From assembly GCA_017470605.1 (NCBI GenBank), contig JAFUYH010000024.1, positions 1 to 64,000 of the forward strand: 64,000 nucleotides of DNA, given 5' to 3'. Positions 26,225-34,525 of this stretch are shown here, piece after piece (position 1 is the stretch's first letter; every line of letters begins with the position of its first letter). A model generated the notes under the pieces. It did no database searches, was not told the origin of the DNA, and worked only from the letters and a program-made list of their open reading frames with translations. The stretch is from Treponema sp. (GTDB taxonomy: Bacteria; Spirochaetota; Spirochaetia; Treponematales; Treponemataceae). The position numbers were made by a program, and so were the translations under genes.

Positions 26225-26620
26225 ATGAAGAGAATAATTACATATGGAACTTTTGATTTGTTACACTATGGTCATATCAACTTACTTCGGCGGGCAAAGG
26301 CTCTAGGAGATTATCTCATTGTCGCTCTTTCAACTGATGAATTTAACTGGAATGAAAAGAATAAGAAGTGTTATTTTAGTTATGAAAAACGCAAACAGTT
26401 ATTAGAAGCAATAAGGTATGTCGATTTGGTAATACCAGAAACTGACTGGAAACAAAAAGAACATGATGTTGATTTATATAAAATTGATACTTTTGTTATG
26501 GGAGATGATTGGAAGGGAAAATTTGATTTTTTAAGGGAAAAGTGCGAGGTAGTTTATCTTGAGCGAACTCCAGAAATAAGTACAACTCAAATAAAAAAAG
26601 ATTTGGAAACTAAACAATGA
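26225..26620 (+). CDS. tagD: Glycerol-3-phosphate cytidylyltransferase-like enzyme
   Basis: About 131 aa from ATG 26225 (GAGG just upstream); a reading from 26213 would overlap the LicD gene. The motifs are those of TagD/GCT enzymes: [16 protein letters not shown] with the HxGH nucleotide-binding site, [25 protein letters not shown], and [11 protein letters not shown] containing the RTxGIS-like motif with E replacing G. The product is CDP-glycerol (or a related CDP-alcohol). Pairing with LicD suggests decoration of the surface glycan with an alcohol phosphate. Confidence 0.88.
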   Translation: MKRIITYGTFDLLHYGHINLLRRAKALGDYLIVALSTDEFNWNEKNKKCYFSYEKRKQLLEAIRYVDLVIPETDWKQKEHDVDLYKIDTFVMGDDWKGKFDFLREKCEVVYLERTPEISTTQIKKDLETKQ

Positions 26621-26685
26621 ATGATTTTATAAACTCTGGAATTGTGCAAATGACTATTTTTCTTGATGCGGAAGTAAGAGGCTAA
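26617..26685 (+). CDS. 22-codon ORF overlapping tagD stop (remnant or leader)
   Basis: An ATG overlaps the tagD stop (ATGA) and opens a 22-codon frame ending at 26685, four bases before the next gene. Its residues ([20 protein letters not shown]) look like the N-terminus of a longer protein. It may be the remnant of a deleted gene or only a coupling peptide. No function is proposed. Confidence 0.25.
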   Translation: MNDFINSGIVQMTIFLDAEVRG

Positions 26686-26688
26686 TTA

Positions 26689-27711
26689 ATGATTAAAATA
26701 ACACAAGAAGAAATAATGCAGAATTGGGGTACAGATAATAGTGGGGTGCCTCTGGTTTCTGTAAAATGTATGACTTTTAATCATGAAAAATATATTTCTC
26801 AGGCAATTGATGGTTTTTTGATGCAAAAAACTACATTTCCCTTCGAAGTGCTTATACATGATGATGCATCTACTGATAAAACTGCTGATATTATTCGAGA
26901 ATATGAAAAAAAATTTCCGAAGATTGTGAAAGGAATTTATGAGACGGAAAATCAGTTTTCTAAAGGAAATAGACTTCATCATATAAAAATTAACGCTGCT
27001 ATTCGTGGAAAATACCTTGCATTTTGTGAGGGTGATGATTATTGGATTGATGAAAAAAAATTGCAAAAACAGGTTAGTTTTCTAGAGGATAATCCAGAGT
27101 ATTCTATGTGTTATGGAAAAGTACAGCAGTATTATGAGAAAGAAAAAAATTTTTCAAAGGTCTTATTTGGAGCCTCAGTTTCTGATTATAAAGTATTGAT
27201 TTATGGAAGAAATCCTGTACCAACGTTATCAGTATGCTTGCATAGAGCTCTTTATCAGAAGTTTATTTCACTTGAATTAGGTAAAGATCAAAACTGGCTT
27301 ATGGGAGACTATCCTCTATGGATATATTTAGCACATGATACAAAAATCAAATTTATGGATGAAGTATTTGGCGTTTATAGGATTTTAAAAAACTCTGCTA
27401 GTCATAGTGTGGATATTACAAAGCGAATCCAATTTCAGAAATCAAAAAATGATATTAGTAATTATTTCTGTGATTTATATCACCTTCCTAAAATTCCATG
27501 GGATGAGAATAAGGCAGTATTTGATATTTTGTATTTAGATTTAATGGAAAATGGATATATAAAAGAAATTACTTGCCAGACAAAAAATGTCTATAAAGAT
27601 ATTAAGAATAAATCTAGGCGCGAAAGAATCATTAGGTTTGCAATTTCTTGTAAATCTATTTTTTTATTGTATAGAAAAATTTATTATTTCTTTAGAAATG
27701 TTAGAGCATAA
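26689..27711 (+). CDS. Family 2 glycosyltransferase
   Basis: A 340-aa GT-A fold transferase. It starts VSVKCMTFNHEKYISQAIDGFLMQ, then LIHDDASTDKTADII (nucleotide-sugar binding) and FCEGDDYWIDEKKLQKQV (DxD-like metal site). The C-terminus is basic and slightly hydrophobic, suggesting membrane association. It should add one sugar of the repeat unit. GAGG lies 8 bases before the ATG. Part of the co-directional polysaccharide operon; donor and linkage are unknown. Confidence 0.88.
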   Translation: MIKITQEEIMQNWGTDNSGVPLVSVKCMTFNHEKYISQAIDGFLMQKTTFPFEVLIHDDASTDKTADIIREYEKKFPKIVKGIYETENQFSKGNRLHHIKINAAIRGKYLAFCEGDDYWIDEKKLQKQVSFLEDNPEYSMCYGKVQQYYEKEKNFSKVLFGASVSDYKVLIYGRNPVPTLSVCLHRALYQKFISLELGKDQNWLMGDYPLWIYLAHDTKIKFMDEVFGVYRILKNSASHSVDITKRIQFQKSKNDISNYFCDLYHLPKIPWDENKAVFDILYLDLMENGYIKEITCQTKNVYKDIKNKSRRERIIRFAISCKSIFLLYRKIYYFFRNVRA

Positions 27712-27714
27712 AAC

Positions 27715-28947
27715 ATGATCCAAAAATACAGATTATTTTTTATTGTTTCTATTATTCTCTTTCCATCGTTTTTTGGTTATGTTGGATTAAATGCTGGGCA
27801 AGCACTCTATCTTGCTGCAATAATTTTTTTTAGTATTATACCGTTTGTCGTAAGGCCTCAACTGTTTACTTTACAGGTTTTTAATCGTAATGTATTGTTT
27901 ATATCACTTTTATTTTTGTTATTGTTTATAGAATACAACATAAGTTCTTTGCTGAATTTTACAAGAAATAATTATGGTCTAAATGATATTATTGAAATTT
28001 TGCGACCGCTCATATATCTTTTTTGCTTCTACACTTCCTATATCATTGTAGGAAGTAATACAGATAACCAGTCTTATAAAACTATAGACACAATTGAAAA
28101 AATCATTTTTATCTTTTCATTATTTGACTGGCTTAAATTTATTCCTCTGTTTGCACCTGTATTTAAATTATATTCAGTTTTTCCTTATGGTTCAATCAAT
28201 TATATTCGTATGTCTGGAATGACAGGATTTGCATATAATTATGCTTGGATTATTATTTTCTGTTTATACTGGAATGTATTACGCAATCGGAAAATTACTC
28301 TGAAATTTTTTTATTATTCAATTCTTATCTTTTTGACGGGGTCAAGAACAGGTTTTGCTGCTTTGTGTCTATCTTACCTTGTAATATTTGTATGTATAAA
28401 ACAAACTCGCAAGACATTAGGGCTTGCATTATTTATTATAATAATCTTCATCGTTACTTTATATTTAGCAGGTGTAGAAGTTGTAGTTACTGCAGTCGAT
28501 TATATTGTTCGCCTTATACAAGCTTTTCTGGGAAAAACTTTGGATGCATCAATGCTAACAAGAAAGTCGCAGAATGCAGAAGCATTACAGTTTTTTGATG
28601 AAGCAGCTTTGTTTGGAATTGCATCTAATAAAGCAAGTAATAGGGTAATTGAGAATTTCTATTTTCATCATATCCGAAACTGGGGGCTAGTAGGTTTAAG
28701 TATATATATTATAATATTGATTTCTTTCTTTTTGTTTACAGAAAAAGCATATAGAACTTTTGTATTTGTAATGTTATCTACTGCATTTTTGATATGTTTT
28801 AGTTCTCCTCTTTTTGATCAAATAAGAGTCTTCAGTATCTTGTATTTGATTTTGTCATTAACGATTCATCCTAATTTCTCTGGAATCCCTGTGGTTAAGA
28901 AAAGAAGTAGGAGAAATCGAGTTAGATTTATTAAATATTTAAAATAA
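27715..28947 (+). CDS. Wzy-like polysaccharide polymerase
   Basis: A 410-aa integral membrane protein with about 10-12 hydrophobic helices and a longer exported loop near residues 260-320 (KTLDASMLTRKSQNAEALQFF...), the layout of Wzy polymerases and O-antigen ligases. The short LTGSRTGF motif near residue 205 is typical of that superfamily. It should polymerise lipid-linked repeat units on the periplasmic side after flipping by the Wzx homologue. Sequence similarity in this class is low, so the call rests on topology and operon context. Confidence 0.75.
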   Translation: MIQKYRLFFIVSIILFPSFFGYVGLNAGQALYLAAIIFFSIIPFVVRPQLFTLQVFNRNVLFISLLFLLLFIEYNISSLLNFTRNNYGLNDIIEILRPLIYLFCFYTSYIIVGSNTDNQSYKTIDTIEKIIFIFSLFDWLKFIPLFAPVFKLYSVFPYGSINYIRMSGMTGFAYNYAWIIIFCLYWNVLRNRKITLKFFYYSILIFLTGSRTGFAALCLSYLVIFVCIKQTRKTLGLALFIIIIFIVTLYLAGVEVVVTAVDYIVRLIQAFLGKTLDASMLTRKSQNAEALQFFDEAALFGIASNKASNRVIENFYFHHIRNWGLVGLSIYIIILISFFLFTEKAYRTFVFVMLSTAFLICFSSPLFDQIRVFSILYLILSLTIHPNFSGIPVVKKRSRRNRVRFIKYLK

Positions 28948-28958
28948 CGGGGCAAGAT

Positions 28959-30062
28959 ATGAGAATATTGCAATTAATTGATGTATATAAAACTGGTGGT
29001 GCTGAAAAAGTATTTGATAATTTTTCTCTTTATTGCAAGAGCAAAAATATTATTTCTGAATGTTATGTGCTTTATAAATCAGATTATAATGAAAAATTAC
29101 CATATTTTTTGATGAGTAATGAAAACTCTATTTTTAGAAAACTATTACAGCAAGTAAAAGCAATAAAAAAACTAAAAAGCAAAATAAAATCTTCTGGAGT
29201 AGACAGAATTGTATCTTTCCTTGATCGGTCAAATATAATTGCTGTTTGTGCGTGTGCTAGAAAACATGTAAGAGTAACTGTGACAATACATAATCCTCCG
29301 ACTATACAGTATAGAAAACTTGGAATTTTGCGATATCTTGTTTTTATAATATTGAGACATTTTTATAACAAATCATATGTTTCTGTTATTGGAGTTTCAT
29401 TGCAAGTTAAGGAAAGTCTTGAAGAAATAGGAGTAAGAAATGTTCGGGTTGTCTATAATCCGATAGCCGAAAATAACAATTCATACTCTGATATTCAACT
29501 TAAAGAACCATATTTTATAAATATCGGGAGATTATCTTATCAAAAAGCTCAGTGGAAATTGATAAAGGCAATACATATCCTCAAAACCACTTATAACATA
29601 TCTGTTTCTATTGTTATTGTCGGTGAGGGGGAATTAGAAGCAAATTTAAAGCAATTAACAAAAGAATTAGCTCTGCAAAATAATGTAATTTTTACAGGTT
29701 ATGTAAAAAATCCTACTCAATTAATTAGGAAGTCGTTGTGTATGATTTTTAGCAGTTTTTATGAGGGGTTTCCAATTACAGTTTTAGAAGCCTTTAAATT
29801 TAAGATTCCTGTTATTGGAACTAGAGTTTCTTTACCAAAAGATGTAAGGAGTTCAATACCTTTTGAACAATTTTATTATGACAATTGTTGTATGGAGGAA
29901 AATTTTAACCCAGTATTATTTGATAAGGATGATTATAAGCTTGCAGAGTTAATGAAATTTGCATTAGAGAATGAAGATCAATTAAAGCAAATAGCTGAAA
30001 TTGGCAATAGATGGGTTTTTGAGAACTGTGGGCTTGAAAATTTTAAGGAATACTTCGTATGA
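28959..30062 (+). CDS. Family 4 glycosyltransferase
   Basis: A 367-aa GT-B fold enzyme. The N-terminus has TGGAEKVFDNF, the mid-part NIGRLSYQKAQWKLIKA, and the C-terminal donor-site segment is FSSFYEGFPITVLEAFKFKIPVIGT, containing the E-x7-E pattern of GT4 retaining transferases. It probably adds a hexose or related sugar to the repeat unit in the cytoplasm. It overlaps the GT61 gene by 4 bases. Confidence 0.9.
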   Translation: MRILQLIDVYKTGGAEKVFDNFSLYCKSKNIISECYVLYKSDYNEKLPYFLMSNENSIFRKLLQQVKAIKKLKSKIKSSGVDRIVSFLDRSNIIAVCACARKHVRVTVTIHNPPTIQYRKLGILRYLVFIILRHFYNKSYVSVIGVSLQVKESLEEIGVRNVRVVYNPIAENNNSYSDIQLKEPYFINIGRLSYQKAQWKLIKAIHILKTTYNISVSIVIVGEGELEANLKQLTKELALQNNVIFTGYVKNPTQLIRKSLCMIFSSFYEGFPITVLEAFKFKIPVIGTRVSLPKDVRSSIPFEQFYYDNCCMEENFNPVLFDKDDYKLAELMKFALENEDQLKQIAEIGNRWVFENCGLENFKEYFV

Positions 30063-31195
30063 GTTCATATAATAACCAATTTATGAATCTGAAGATGAAG
30101 AATACTACATATGATGCTTCTTCAAAAAAATATATATCTGAAAAACAATTAACGGTTGATACGCTTCATAATGCTATAATTATTCCTGATTCAATAAAGG
30201 GAGAATCTGGGATAAATCTTAATGGGGTAGTGGATGAAAGAAGTTTACTTCATGTCAATTGGCAGAAGCGTTCTTACAATAATTGTTCTAAACTTAATGT
30301 AACATATAGGAATGAAGAAGTTGTTTATATTGGAATGTTTCATTTTGTATGGGGGCACTGTATAACGGATAATTTAAAACATCTTTGGTTCTTATTTGAT
30401 GAGAAATATAAAAAAATACAAAAATTAAAATTTGTATATATAGTCTTGAAAGATAATAATAAAGGTGAGAATAAAAAGTCTGTTCTTCCTCAAAACTTTC
30501 TTTGGATATTAAGGAATTTAGGTATAGCTGATAATCAACTTGAAGAAATTATAGTTCCAACTACTTTCTTCCGCATATATCTTCCAGAGCAGTGCTTTTA
30601 TTATGACAATAAGGTTAAACAGCGATTCTTCACATCGAATTACATTGATATAATTAATAGAATTGAAAGAGATATTTATCCTGCGAAATACAAAAAAATT
30701 TACTTTTCAAGGACTGGTTTAAATGACAGAAAAGATTTTGGAGAAAATAAAATAGAATCTCTTTTTCAAATTGAAGGTTATAAGATTATTTACCCCGAGA
30801 AACTATCTATTTCAGAACAAATAGCATTATTGAAAGGATGTGAATATTTCGCTTGTACAGAAGGTTCAATTTCTCACAATGTAATCTTCTGCAGAGAAAG
30901 AACAAACATTATAATAATCAGAAAATTTAATGGATTAAATGGTTATCAATTAGCTCTAAATTCTATTCGTAATTATTCAATAACTTATATTGATGCTAAT
31001 AAAACAATACCTGCAAATTCAAGGCATCCTTATTTAGGTCCATTTTTCTTATACAAGTCACCACAAATTATACAGTTTTTTTGTCTTAAACAGGAACATT
31101 TTCCCTATTTAGACTACGTAAAATATTTATTGTATGTTTTAAAGGTAAAATCTATTCGAATCTTTCGAATTATTTTTAGAAAATGTGTTTTGTAG
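30059..31195 (+). CDS. GT61 (DUF563) glycosyltransferase
   Basis: A 378-aa protein matching the DUF563/GT61 capsular glycosyltransferase family. Landmarks: FHFVWGHCITDNLKHLWFL near residue 95, KYKKIYFSRTGLNDRK near 220, EKLSISEQIALLKGCEYFACTEGSISHN near 260-285. The C-terminal ~50 residues are hydrophobic and basic, suggesting membrane contact. It is the last gene of the AT-rich operon; a weak AT-rich inverted repeat near 31222-31240 could be its terminator. Confidence 0.85.
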   Translation: MSSYNNQFMNLKMKNTTYDASSKKYISEKQLTVDTLHNAIIIPDSIKGESGINLNGVVDERSLLHVNWQKRSYNNCSKLNVTYRNEEVVYIGMFHFVWGHCITDNLKHLWFLFDEKYKKIQKLKFVYIVLKDNNKGENKKSVLPQNFLWILRNLGIADNQLEEIIVPTTFFRIYLPEQCFYYDNKVKQRFFTSNYIDIINRIERDIYPAKYKKIYFSRTGLNDRKDFGENKIESLFQIEGYKIIYPEKLSISEQIALLKGCEYFACTEGSISHNVIFCRERTNIIIIRKFNGLNGYQLALNSIRNYSITYIDANKTIPANSRHPYLGPFFLYKSPQIIQFFCLKQEHFPYLDYVKYLLYVLKVKSIRIFRIIFRKCVL

Positions 31196-31247
31196 TTATC
31201 TGTAATCGTGGATTTGAATTTTAAAATATTTGTAAATATTTTTTCTC

Positions 31248-31290
31248 TTGACACTTTTATTTTTTCACTAGTATATTAAAAAAAAGGAGG
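31248..31290 (+). promoter_or_regulatory. Strong promoter and ribosome site for the small-protein/GNAT pair
   Basis: TTGACA at 31248-31253, an 18-base spacer, and TATATT at 31272-31277, followed by AAGGAGG at 31284-31290, 7 bases before ATG 31298. It is one of the best sigma-70-type promoter plus Shine-Dalgarno combinations in the window. Confidence 0.75.
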
Positions 31291-31297
31291 TAATGCT

Positions 31298-31495
31298 ATG
31301 ATTGGAAAGCCGGATGTTTATATTCTGTCAGGTAAATCTGGAAAAGAAGCTTTTAATAGAATTTGCAATGCGAAACCACTTGCAGCACCTCAGTATTCAA
31401 AAAAGGAACGAGATACTTTTAATAGAGACTTCTTAAAGTGGATTCCTGATATAATCAGCAATTGGAATAGTCTTTCTACTTACGAAGAAAAATGA
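31298..31495 (+). CDS. Small protein coupled to GNAT acetyltransferase
   Basis: A 65-aa, slightly basic protein with a strong promoter and ribosome site. Residues 1-25 (KPDVYILSGKSGKEAFNRI) precede a helical tail ending in acidic residues. Its stop overlaps the start of the acetyltransferase gene by 4 bases (ATGA), implying coupled translation and perhaps a complex. It resembles no ribbon-helix-helix antitoxin that I can identify, so a toxin-antitoxin role is only suggested by size and arrangement. Confidence 0.65.
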   Translation: MIGKPDVYILSGKSGKEAFNRICNAKPLAAPQYSKKERDTFNRDFLKWIPDIISNWNSLSTYEEK

Positions 31496-32097
31496 GTTTT
31501 ATACCAGTAGACATAAACTCCAAATATTTTTCTTATGAACGTCTTATAGACAATGAAAATATGTATTGCCTAAAACGTTTTAGAGCCATTCATGATGCAG
31601 ACGGAATTACAGATTATTTTCAAAAGCAAGCAATAAAAGATGAAACAGATTTTTCTGTTCGGAACTATGTTGTAAAACTTAAAGGTACTGATGTTTTAAT
31701 TGGTTGTTTCACTTTAAAATGTGGTTCCATTCCTTATAATGAAAATGCAATCGATTTAAAATTTTCAAAAGAAACTAAGCTTGTTCCTGGTATAGAACTA
31801 GTAAATATTGCATTAAATGATTATTCGCTTAGAATTATAAAAGGTCTTAATATAAAAGTTGGTCGTAATATTTTTTACGATATTATTCAGCCAATTGTTA
31901 AACATATTTCACAGGAAGCAGGGGTAAAAGTTTTATATCTTTTTGCTGCGAATCCAAAATTAGCGGTTTATTATAAAACTTGGGGCTTTTATTCTGTGGA
32001 TGATGAAGCTTTCAATGAACGCCTCAATGAAGATTGGCAATCCGAATATAGTCACAACTGTATTTTTATGTATAAGCCGGTTGCAGAGATAGAGTAA
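31492..32097 (+). CDS. GNAT-like N-acetyltransferase
   Basis: A 201-aa protein with a GNAT-type layout. A long N-terminal part includes VLIGCFTLKCG (strand pair), and a late VKVLYLFAANPKLAVYYKTWGFYSV segment corresponds to the C-terminal GNAT strand-helix with the YKTWGF motif. The acetyl-CoA loop is not a clean Q/RxxGxG/A. The substrate is unknown; GNAT toxins acetylate aminoacyl-tRNA, while many others acetylate small amines or proteins. It is co-transcribed with the 65-aa gene and converges on the M20 peptidase gene. Confidence 0.72.
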   Translation: MSFIPVDINSKYFSYERLIDNENMYCLKRFRAIHDADGITDYFQKQAIKDETDFSVRNYVVKLKGTDVLIGCFTLKCGSIPYNENAIDLKFSKETKLVPGIELVNIALNDYSLRIIKGLNIKVGRNIFYDIIQPIVKHISQEAGVKVLYLFAANPKLAVYYKTWGFYSVDDEAFNERLNEDWQSEYSHNCIFMYKPVAEIE

Positions 32098-32129
32098 AAT
32101 ATTATCTTATGCCCCCGGCGAAAAAAATC

Positions 32130-33362
32130 CTACCTAAAGAACTCAATCAAAGTTTGTGCATCTTTAATAAGATTATCTACCACGCAGTATTCGTTGGGCT
32201 GGTGGGCCTGGTCGTCAAGGGTGCTCCAGACTACGGCGTCAATGCCTTCGCGGCGGAGTTCGGCTCCAACGGTGCCGCCACCAATTCCAATGAACTTTGC
32301 TTCAATGCCATGCACTGTTTTTAAGGCAGCTGCAAGCTTCTGGGCAACAGGCGCTTCAACACGGGTTGCAGGGCTTTCAGATTTCTGAGGTGTGGTGTAT
32401 TCTACGCGCACACCGTATTCTGCTTCAATTTCGCGGCAGAGTCTGTCTATTTCTGCAGTTACATCTGCAAGAGGGTAGCATGGCAGAATGCGGCAGTCCA
32501 TGCAGAACCAGTCTTCTCCCGGAATAATGTTTATGCTGTCTACGTTCTTTAAGCGTTTTGTAGGCTGAATTGTAGAATAGTTCGGTTCGAACAAATCATC
32601 AGTTTTGTTGAAAACTTTTTCCAGCTTGTGAATGCGCACTGCAAGGTCATCTGCGGCAAGGCAGGCATTTGCTCCGCTGTCTGGGCGGGAACCGTGAGTC
32701 TGCTTTCCGATTACATGAACCGAAAGCCAGAGGATATTCTTTTCTGCAATTTCAATTGTTTCGCCTTTAGGGTCTCCTCCGTCCGGGATTAAAACCAAAT
32801 CATCCTTGCGAAAAAGATTATAGTTTTTAATCAGATGGATAATTCCATATTCGCTGCCGTTTTCTTCATCAGCTACAAAAAGAAGCTTTACTGTGTGTGA
32901 AGGTTTAATTCCCTTTTTAATGTAGTAAAGAGCTGCAAAAGCAGCCGATACCAGCCCCTGCTGATTATCTTCAACTCCACGGCCGTAAAGCTTGCCGTCT
33001 TTTTCTACCAGAGTCCATGGATCAGTATTCCACAAAGAAAGATCGCCGGTTGGAACAACGTCCATGTGGGCCATCACCCAAACCCGCTGCTGGTCCGATT
33101 CGCCGGGAAGGGTAACTACAAGAGAAGGGCGAACGCCAGCGCTAACCCGCTTGTCTGGTGCTTCAAACTTTTCGATTGTAACGCCGTTTGAACTTGTAAA
33201 GCCCTGGGCCTTGAGCCATTCTTCCAGAACAGCACATTTTTTTGCTTCACCGTCGCCGTTGCCTTCTGGGGCAATTGCAGGGCAGGCAGTAAGCTTTCTT
33301 TCCAGCTCGATAATTTCTGAGCGGTTAATTTCTAAAAATTCTTTTTCTTCTTTGAGACTCAT
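32130..33362 (-). CDS. M20-family dinuclear zinc dipeptidase/hydrolase
   Basis: About 410 aa from ATG 33362, which has AAGGA 8 bases upstream. M20 motifs: VMAHMDVVPTGD (metal His and Asp), GRGVEDNQQGLV (bridging Asp), ADEENGSEYG (general base Glu and metal Glu), PDGGDPKGE, and HQPNEY (C-terminal metal His). The HxDxxP and EE arrangement is that of PepV/CPG2-type peptidases. It likely cleaves dipeptides or N-acyl amino acids in the cytoplasm. It lies downstream of mraY on the same strand, 71 bases away. Confidence 0.9.
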   Translation of the reverse strand: MSLKEEKEFLEINRSEIIELERKLTACPAIAPEGNGDGEAKKCAVLEEWLKAQGFTSSNGVTIEKFEAPDKRVSAGVRPSLVVTLPGESDQQRVWVMAHMDVVPTGDLSLWNTDPWTLVEKDGKLYGRGVEDNQQGLVSAAFAALYYIKKGIKPSHTVKLLFVADEENGSEYGIIHLIKNYNLFRKDDLVLIPDGGDPKGETIEIAEKNILWLSVHVIGKQTHGSRPDSGANACLAADDLAVRIHKLEKVFNKTDDLFEPNYSTIQPTKRLKNVDSINIIPGEDWFCMDCRILPCYPLADVTAEIDRLCREIEAEYGVRVEYTTPQKSESPATRVEAPVAQKLAAALKTVHGIEAKFIGIGGGTVGAELRREGIDAVVWSTLDDQAHQPNEYCVVDNLIKDAQTLIEFFR

Positions 33363-33433
33363 GATATGTATCCTTGTATGAGGTGGTTGCGACCATTTCG
33401 ACAAACTCAATGACCGTAACCACCCTGTATTTT

Positions 33434-34510
33434 TTAGCGCACCTTAAATAATAATCCCATAATTGCACTAGTTATGAGCAACTGGGTAATCATAAATTTA
33501 ATTAATACCTGTGTTGGAGACCAGCCGTGATTTTTTCTCATGTGGTCGTGCAGAGGAAAGCGGATGTTTTCAAAAATCTTAATCTTAAAGAATCTGAGCA
33601 GGAAGACTTTAATCAGTCCCATTCCGCCGTTAATAAAGATGATGAATGAAGTTCCAAGAATCAGGAATGGGTTTCCAGAAATCATTACGGCAACACCAAT
33701 AAAGAAACCAAGGGCGCGGCTTCCTGCGTCTCCCATAAGACATTTACTAGGGAAGGCGTTGTGCCAGAGGTAACCCATCAAAACACCTGCAAGGGCAAAA
33801 AGCATTACGCCCCACTGTGCACCGTAAATTAAATGAGGAACCAAAAGGTAAGCCGAAATATCTTTGTGGCCAAGTACAAAATAAAGAATAATTCCCAGTG
33901 TAATAAGAGCAATCAGAACAAGCGATGCAGAAAGACCGTCAACACCATCCGTGCAGTTTGTTGTATTGATGGAAGCCCAAAGCATGATGGTACAGATGAT
34001 TACATACACAACAGGATTTACTGTAACCAGATGAGAAACAAATGGCAGCCAGAATTTCACCGTACCGTCAGCTGAAATTGATTTTAATCCATAGTAAAGG
34101 ATAAAGGATGCCACTACGCTGATAATCAAATCCAGGGCACCCTTTAAATATTCACCCCAGCTGGTAACGCTGCGGTCATCAAGGAAACCTGTGAGCATTG
34201 TAAGCCAGGTGAGCAGCAAGAGCAGGCTTCTGTACAAAGTCATCGGAACCAGAATAAAACAAATCAGCACAAAGATTGTGATGAATACAGAACCTGCCCC
34301 TGTAGGTTTTCCTTTTGCGGCTTCGGCATTTTCTTTGATGGTAAACTCGCGTCCCCGGTCGTGAGGAAGCCAGTTATAAAATTTAGGAATAAGCCTTACA
34401 GAAAGGAAAAATCCCAGATATAAGGCAAGGGTGATAAGTACCGCATAAGACTGGAAAAGTCTTGCAGGACCCCAAAATTGCTGTAAATACTGTCCTAAGT
34501 AGTAAATCAT
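33434..34510 (-). CDS. mraY: Phospho-N-acetylmuramoyl-pentapeptide transferase
   Basis: A 358-aa integral membrane enzyme that makes lipid I from UDP-MurNAc-pentapeptide and undecaprenyl phosphate. About ten transmembrane segments are visible. Conserved MraY motifs: GKPTGAGSVFI, GFLDDRS (catalytic Asp pair), NTTNCTDGVDGL, MGDAGSRALGF and FPLHDHMRKNHGW. It is not in the usual mur/fts cluster; its neighbours are a PurH-like gene 15 bases upstream and an M20 peptidase downstream. Confidence 0.96.
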   Translation of the reverse strand: MIYYLGQYLQQFWGPARLFQSYAVLITLALYLGFFLSVRLIPKFYNWLPHDRGREFTIKENAEAAKGKPTGAGSVFITIFVLICFILVPMTLYRSLLLLLTWLTMLTGFLDDRSVTSWGEYLKGALDLIISVVASFILYYGLKSISADGTVKFWLPFVSHLVTVNPVVYVIICTIMLWASINTTNCTDGVDGLSASLVLIALITLGIILYFVLGHKDISAYLLVPHLIYGAQWGVMLFALAGVLMGYLWHNAFPSKCLMGDAGSRALGFFIGVAVMISGNPFLILGTSFIIFINGGMGLIKVFLLRFFKIKIFENIRFPLHDHMRKNHGWSPTQVLIKFMITQLLITSAIMGLLFKVR

Positions 34511-34525
34511 AAAACAACCTGAAAA

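Noticed and set aside
26617..26685. 22-codon frame as a functional gene
   Set aside because: Too short to judge; it is kept only as a low-confidence remnant because it is coupled to tagD by ATGA.
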